Source: Rhodothermaceae bacterium | GTDB lineage: Bacteria > Bacteroidota > Rhodothermia > Rhodothermales > Bin80 | Assembly: GCA_009838195.1 (NCBI GenBank) | Contig: VXSC01000030.1 | Coordinates: 1 to 43,222 of the forward strand | Reading direction: 5' to 3' | DNA length: 43,222 bases | Shown: positions 41,063 to 43,222 of the stretch, piece after piece | Position numbering within the stretch: position 1 is the first letter of the stretch | Layout: the number at the start of each line of letters is the position of its first letter | Notes under the pieces: generated by a model | What the model was told of the DNA's origin: nothing | Database searches by the model: none | The model's input: only the letters and a program-made list of their open reading frames with translations | Position numbers and translations under genes: made by a program

Positions 41063-42346
41063 TTACGTATTCTGGAGTCGAATCGCCAAGTTAGTCAACG
41101 ATTTTCGATTACGCTTTAGGGAGGTTGACGGCATCTCCGTGGGCCAGGAATAAAAGGTCGGGATTTTGAATTTTGGAAGATGTTGGGCAAGAAAATGTGT
41201 TAGGTCATCAAAGTCTGAACATCCGCGAATAAAGGCTACCGGACGTTGACCAAATCTGGAATTAGGCACCGGTACTACGACAGACTCCTGGACTCCAGGG
41301 AAAGAATGCAGGACCTGTTCGATTTCTTCGGGGCTGATATTTTCGCCACCAGAAATAAACATATTGTCCTTGCGCCCCAATACATACAGCTGCCCAGTTG
41401 GGTCCAGTTTTCCCAGATCGCCGGTATGGAGCCAGCCATCATTATCCACTGCACTTTGCACGCTGCCTCCATGTAGATATCCCAAACACACCGCCGGGCT
41501 ACGGACTAGGATTTCACCATCTTTGGCAATCTTTATTTCATTCCCCTGAAGTATATGCCCCGAGGAGCCATAGGGGAATTTCTTACCGCCGAGGGTTATC
41601 ATTGAGCTCGTTTCGGTCATACCATATGTTGTTCGAATCGGCCAGCCCCCTCTTATTCCCCGATCCAGAACATGATGAGGTGTAGGTCCACCTCCTACAA
41701 TGGCGGCACGCAGACTTGCAGGGGGCCGCTGATCTATGACCTGCATGAGCTGGGCCGCGACCATGGATACATGAGTGATCTCATGGACAGAAAGTGCTTC
41801 GACGAGCGGTGTGTCCGGGTCGGGAATTACGATTTTTGTCCCCGATATTAAGCATCGGAAGATGATGCTCATGCCAGATACATGCCACAGAGGGAGGCTG
41901 AGTAACCACCGATCACTGCTCCCCAAATTCAGCTTTGAACAGGCGCTCTTAGCACTGACAATATGATTGTCTAGGGTATGGACGACAGCTTTAGGCCCAC
42001 TGGAGGTCCCCGAAGTATGCAGTATTGTGGCAATCTTGCCAGAACCTGCGCGAATCTCCGGGTAATCCACACGATTCGTGTCGTAAGAATCTGGATTGAT
42101 TCGATTGGTCTTGAGATCTTTTCTTTTGGTTACGACATTTGTAATCCCCAATTGATCCAACGCCTGATCTACGGCTGCACCTGGCCACTGCGTACTCAAC
42201 ATGCACACAGGCACACCTTTCTGGATGTATTCCAAGATAACTCCAAGCGTTTGCCTACTGGTTTCAAGACAAATTCCTATACCATGGAAAGAGTCATCTA
42301 TGAAGCGCTTAGGTGGATTATGCAACGGGCTTGATTTTGTGGTCAT
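41063..42346 (-). CDS. menE: AMP-binding acyl-CoA ligase, MenE-like (o-succinylbenzoate-CoA ligase)
   Basis: 427 residues. Adenylate-forming enzyme with the P-loop-like LHTSGTSSGPK (110-119), the A5 motif TTYGMTETSS (about 238), HTGDLG (about 308), GRKDNMFISGGENISPEEIE (about 324) and a C-terminal TSLKRNRKSL that supplies the catalytic lysine. Size and the short N-terminal domain fit MenE, which activates o-succinylbenzoate with CoA in menaquinone synthesis. Other short acyl-CoA synthetases cannot be excluded, and no other men gene is adjacent. It is monocistronic on the minus strand. Confidence 0.75.
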   Translation of the reverse strand: MTTKSSPLHNPPKRFIDDSFHGIGICLETSRQTLGVILEYIQKGVPVCMLSTQWPGAAVDQALDQLGITNVVTKRKDLKTNRINPDSYDTNRVDYPEIRAGSGKIATILHTSGTSSGPKAVVHTLDNHIVSAKSACSKLNLGSSDRWLLSLPLWHVSGMSIIFRCLISGTKIVIPDPDTPLVEALSVHEITHVSMVAAQLMQVIDQRPPASLRAAIVGGGPTPHHVLDRGIRGGWPIRTTYGMTETSSMITLGGKKFPYGSSGHILQGNEIKIAKDGEILVRSPAVCLGYLHGGSVQSAVDNDGWLHTGDLGKLDPTGQLYVLGRKDNMFISGGENISPEEIEQVLHSFPGVQESVVVPVPNSRFGQRPVAFIRGCSDFDDLTHFLAQHLPKFKIPTFYSWPTEMPSTSLKRNRKSLTNLAIRLQNT

Positions 42347-42826
42347 TATTGACTTTTGTCACTCCTGTTCTATTTCAAAACGCAGTTGATTGAATCTGTT
42401 GACAAGAAGATCAAGTCAAGGAAATATCTCCAAAGTTAAAGTGTAAAGATCACGTGGGAATACAAGTTAATGGTTTGACGGTAGGACAATCGCGAACCAA
42501 GCATGAAATACCCAACGACGCGGTTCATCACTTCACGTATTGTCTATGTATGACTCAACACTCCCCTTACGCCTTCGACCTTAGGGTGCAGTGCCTCTTC
42601 GGAGGCCCTTGCTTCTTAATGAAAGTTCATGAAAACTTTCATCTATGTAGACGGGAATCAACCTCTATTACAGACCCCTAAAGAGCACATCGTTCGTGTA
42701 GTTTGATATGTTGCTCTAATTTTGGACTATATCGCAGCCACATCAGGGGATGCCAATTATAAAGTAAGCAGAGCATGCTATTTTCCTCTGAATTTTTGGG
42801 ATTGCACAGGTCATCTAATCGGTTGC
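42347..42826. other. Intergenic region with one short inverted repeat
   Basis: 480 bp with no confident gene. A 9-bp perfect inverted repeat, ATGAAAGTT (42619-42627) with AACTTTCAT (42634-42642) and a 6-nt loop, lies 185 bp downstream of the DUF4411 relic's stop. A TTGACA (42399-42404) followed after 17 bp by AAATAT (42422-42427) is a possible plus-strand promoter with no clear gene after it. Confidence 0.4.
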
Positions 42827-43201
42827 TCAATTAAAAGCCACTCTTAGTGATCTCAGCATTGAAAAGGTATCCATATGCCCAACATTGAATTGTTTACAGG
42901 CATCTGGAATTTTCACGATATTCTTGGATAGCGGTGCAGACTTTTCATTTGTCACAAGGATTGCATCATGAACATGTGCGAATGCAACTAGCCACGCATC
43001 AGCAGAGCTCGCGAATATTGCTTGGGCTTGATCTGAGTAGGTTGGATGATCTTGAGCCCAATTTACAATCCTCTTGTATGCCAGAATCACTTCAGTGGAG
43101 TTTTCTTCCAGAAAGAAGCTGCACGGAAGCTCATTCTTCACCCATTGGAGTAGCTCATCTGTATCATTTCCCTGGTATAGTAGGACGGCCGTCAGATAAG
43201 G
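42827..43201 (-). pseudogene. DUF4411 (PIN-like) toxin, N-terminus missing
   Basis: From the minus-strand frame open to 43201, about 124 residues match the latter part of DUF4411 proteins: GNDTDELLQWMK, then SSADAWLVAFAHVHDAILVTNEKS, then KIPDACKQFNVGHMDTFSMLRSL. The family is a PIN-like RNase group found in toxin-antitoxin modules, with an N-terminal LxDTNxxI-type segment that carries a metal-binding Asp. An in-frame TAG at 43202-43204 stops the frame before that segment, and neither other frame restores it in the 18 bp left before the window edge. It is therefore truncated or frameshifted and probably inactive. The conserved DAW part is intact. Confidence 0.6.
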
Positions 43202-43222
43202 CTACGGGGCGCTATGTATTTC

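Noticed and set aside
42454..42681. 75-codon plus-strand ORF in the right intergenic region
   Set aside because: GTG start without ribosome-binding site, Cys/His-rich random-looking composition, no recognised family; a possible promoter upstream is weak.
1..43222. CRISPR arrays, tRNA/rRNA genes, intact insertion sequences, prophage
   Set aside because: I looked for regularly spaced direct repeats, cloverleaf-like patterns and full transposases between genes and found none.

Overview
The window looks like chromosomal DNA of a free-living Bacteroidota/Rhodothermota-type bacterium, probably close to Rhodothermales or Balneolales. This is inferred from gene families alone: two proteins with type IX secretion (T9SS) type A C-terminal sorting domains, a SusC/SusD pair, a GWxTD-domain protein, a CRTAC1/ASPIC-UnbV lipoprotein, and several genes with no clear Shine-Dalgarno sequence. 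The species cannot be fixed without a search. I saw no rRNA, tRNA, CRISPR array or intact insertion sequence.

Left end, 1-2540: accessory and poorly coding. It holds the start of a minus-strand gene running off the edge, a Doc-type toxin whose N-terminal frame is disconnected from its start, a possible IS110-type transposase remnant, a perfect 12-bp dyad next to a 35-codon hydrophobic micro-ORF, and two small unknown genes. From 2542 the core begins with a rhodanese and miaA. A minus-strand membrane glycosyltransferase fused to a methyltransferase follows (3881-5734). Next comes a large secreted Asp-box/sortilin-type protein (5906-9235) preceded by a perfect LacI-family-like palindrome.

Middle, 9245-23842: a four-gene minus-strand operon encodes an SRAP protein, an M24 peptidase, a GT4 glycosyltransferase and an RsbW-like ATPase. 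A divergent pair (CRTAC1-like lipoprotein and GWxTD protein, only 42 bp apart) is followed by a susC-susD operon with a strong intrinsic terminator at 17810-17845. An AlbA_2 (Schlafen-type) protein lies upstream.

23974-31550 is a compact minus-strand housekeeping run: cysteine desulfurase, DUF2064/TIGR04282 protein, thrB, thrC, a squalene/phytoene-synthase-like protein with a degraded aspartate motif, purM, plsY and gpsA. Upstream of it, the 450-bp gap before murA contains a 22-bp composite stem-loop (31637-31708) and an operator-like palindrome.

Right part, 32001-43222: murA overlaps tail-to-tail with a membrane multiheme cytochrome c/TPR protein. That protein forms a probable minus-strand operon with a Tat-exported FAD oxidoreductase and a T9SS-secreted leucine-rich-repeat protein. 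The right end is accessory again: a possible frameshifted small gene, a terminator-like hairpin, a zinc-ribbon/winged-helix protein that looks like a sensor module without its effector, a menE-like ligase, and a broken DUF4411 PIN-like toxin at the edge.

The most unusual items are the cytochrome/FAD/LRR cluster, the two similar LacI-like palindromes near glycan-related genes, the structured element at 31637-31708, the orphan zinc-ribbon protein and the dyad plus micro-ORF at 1183-1321.
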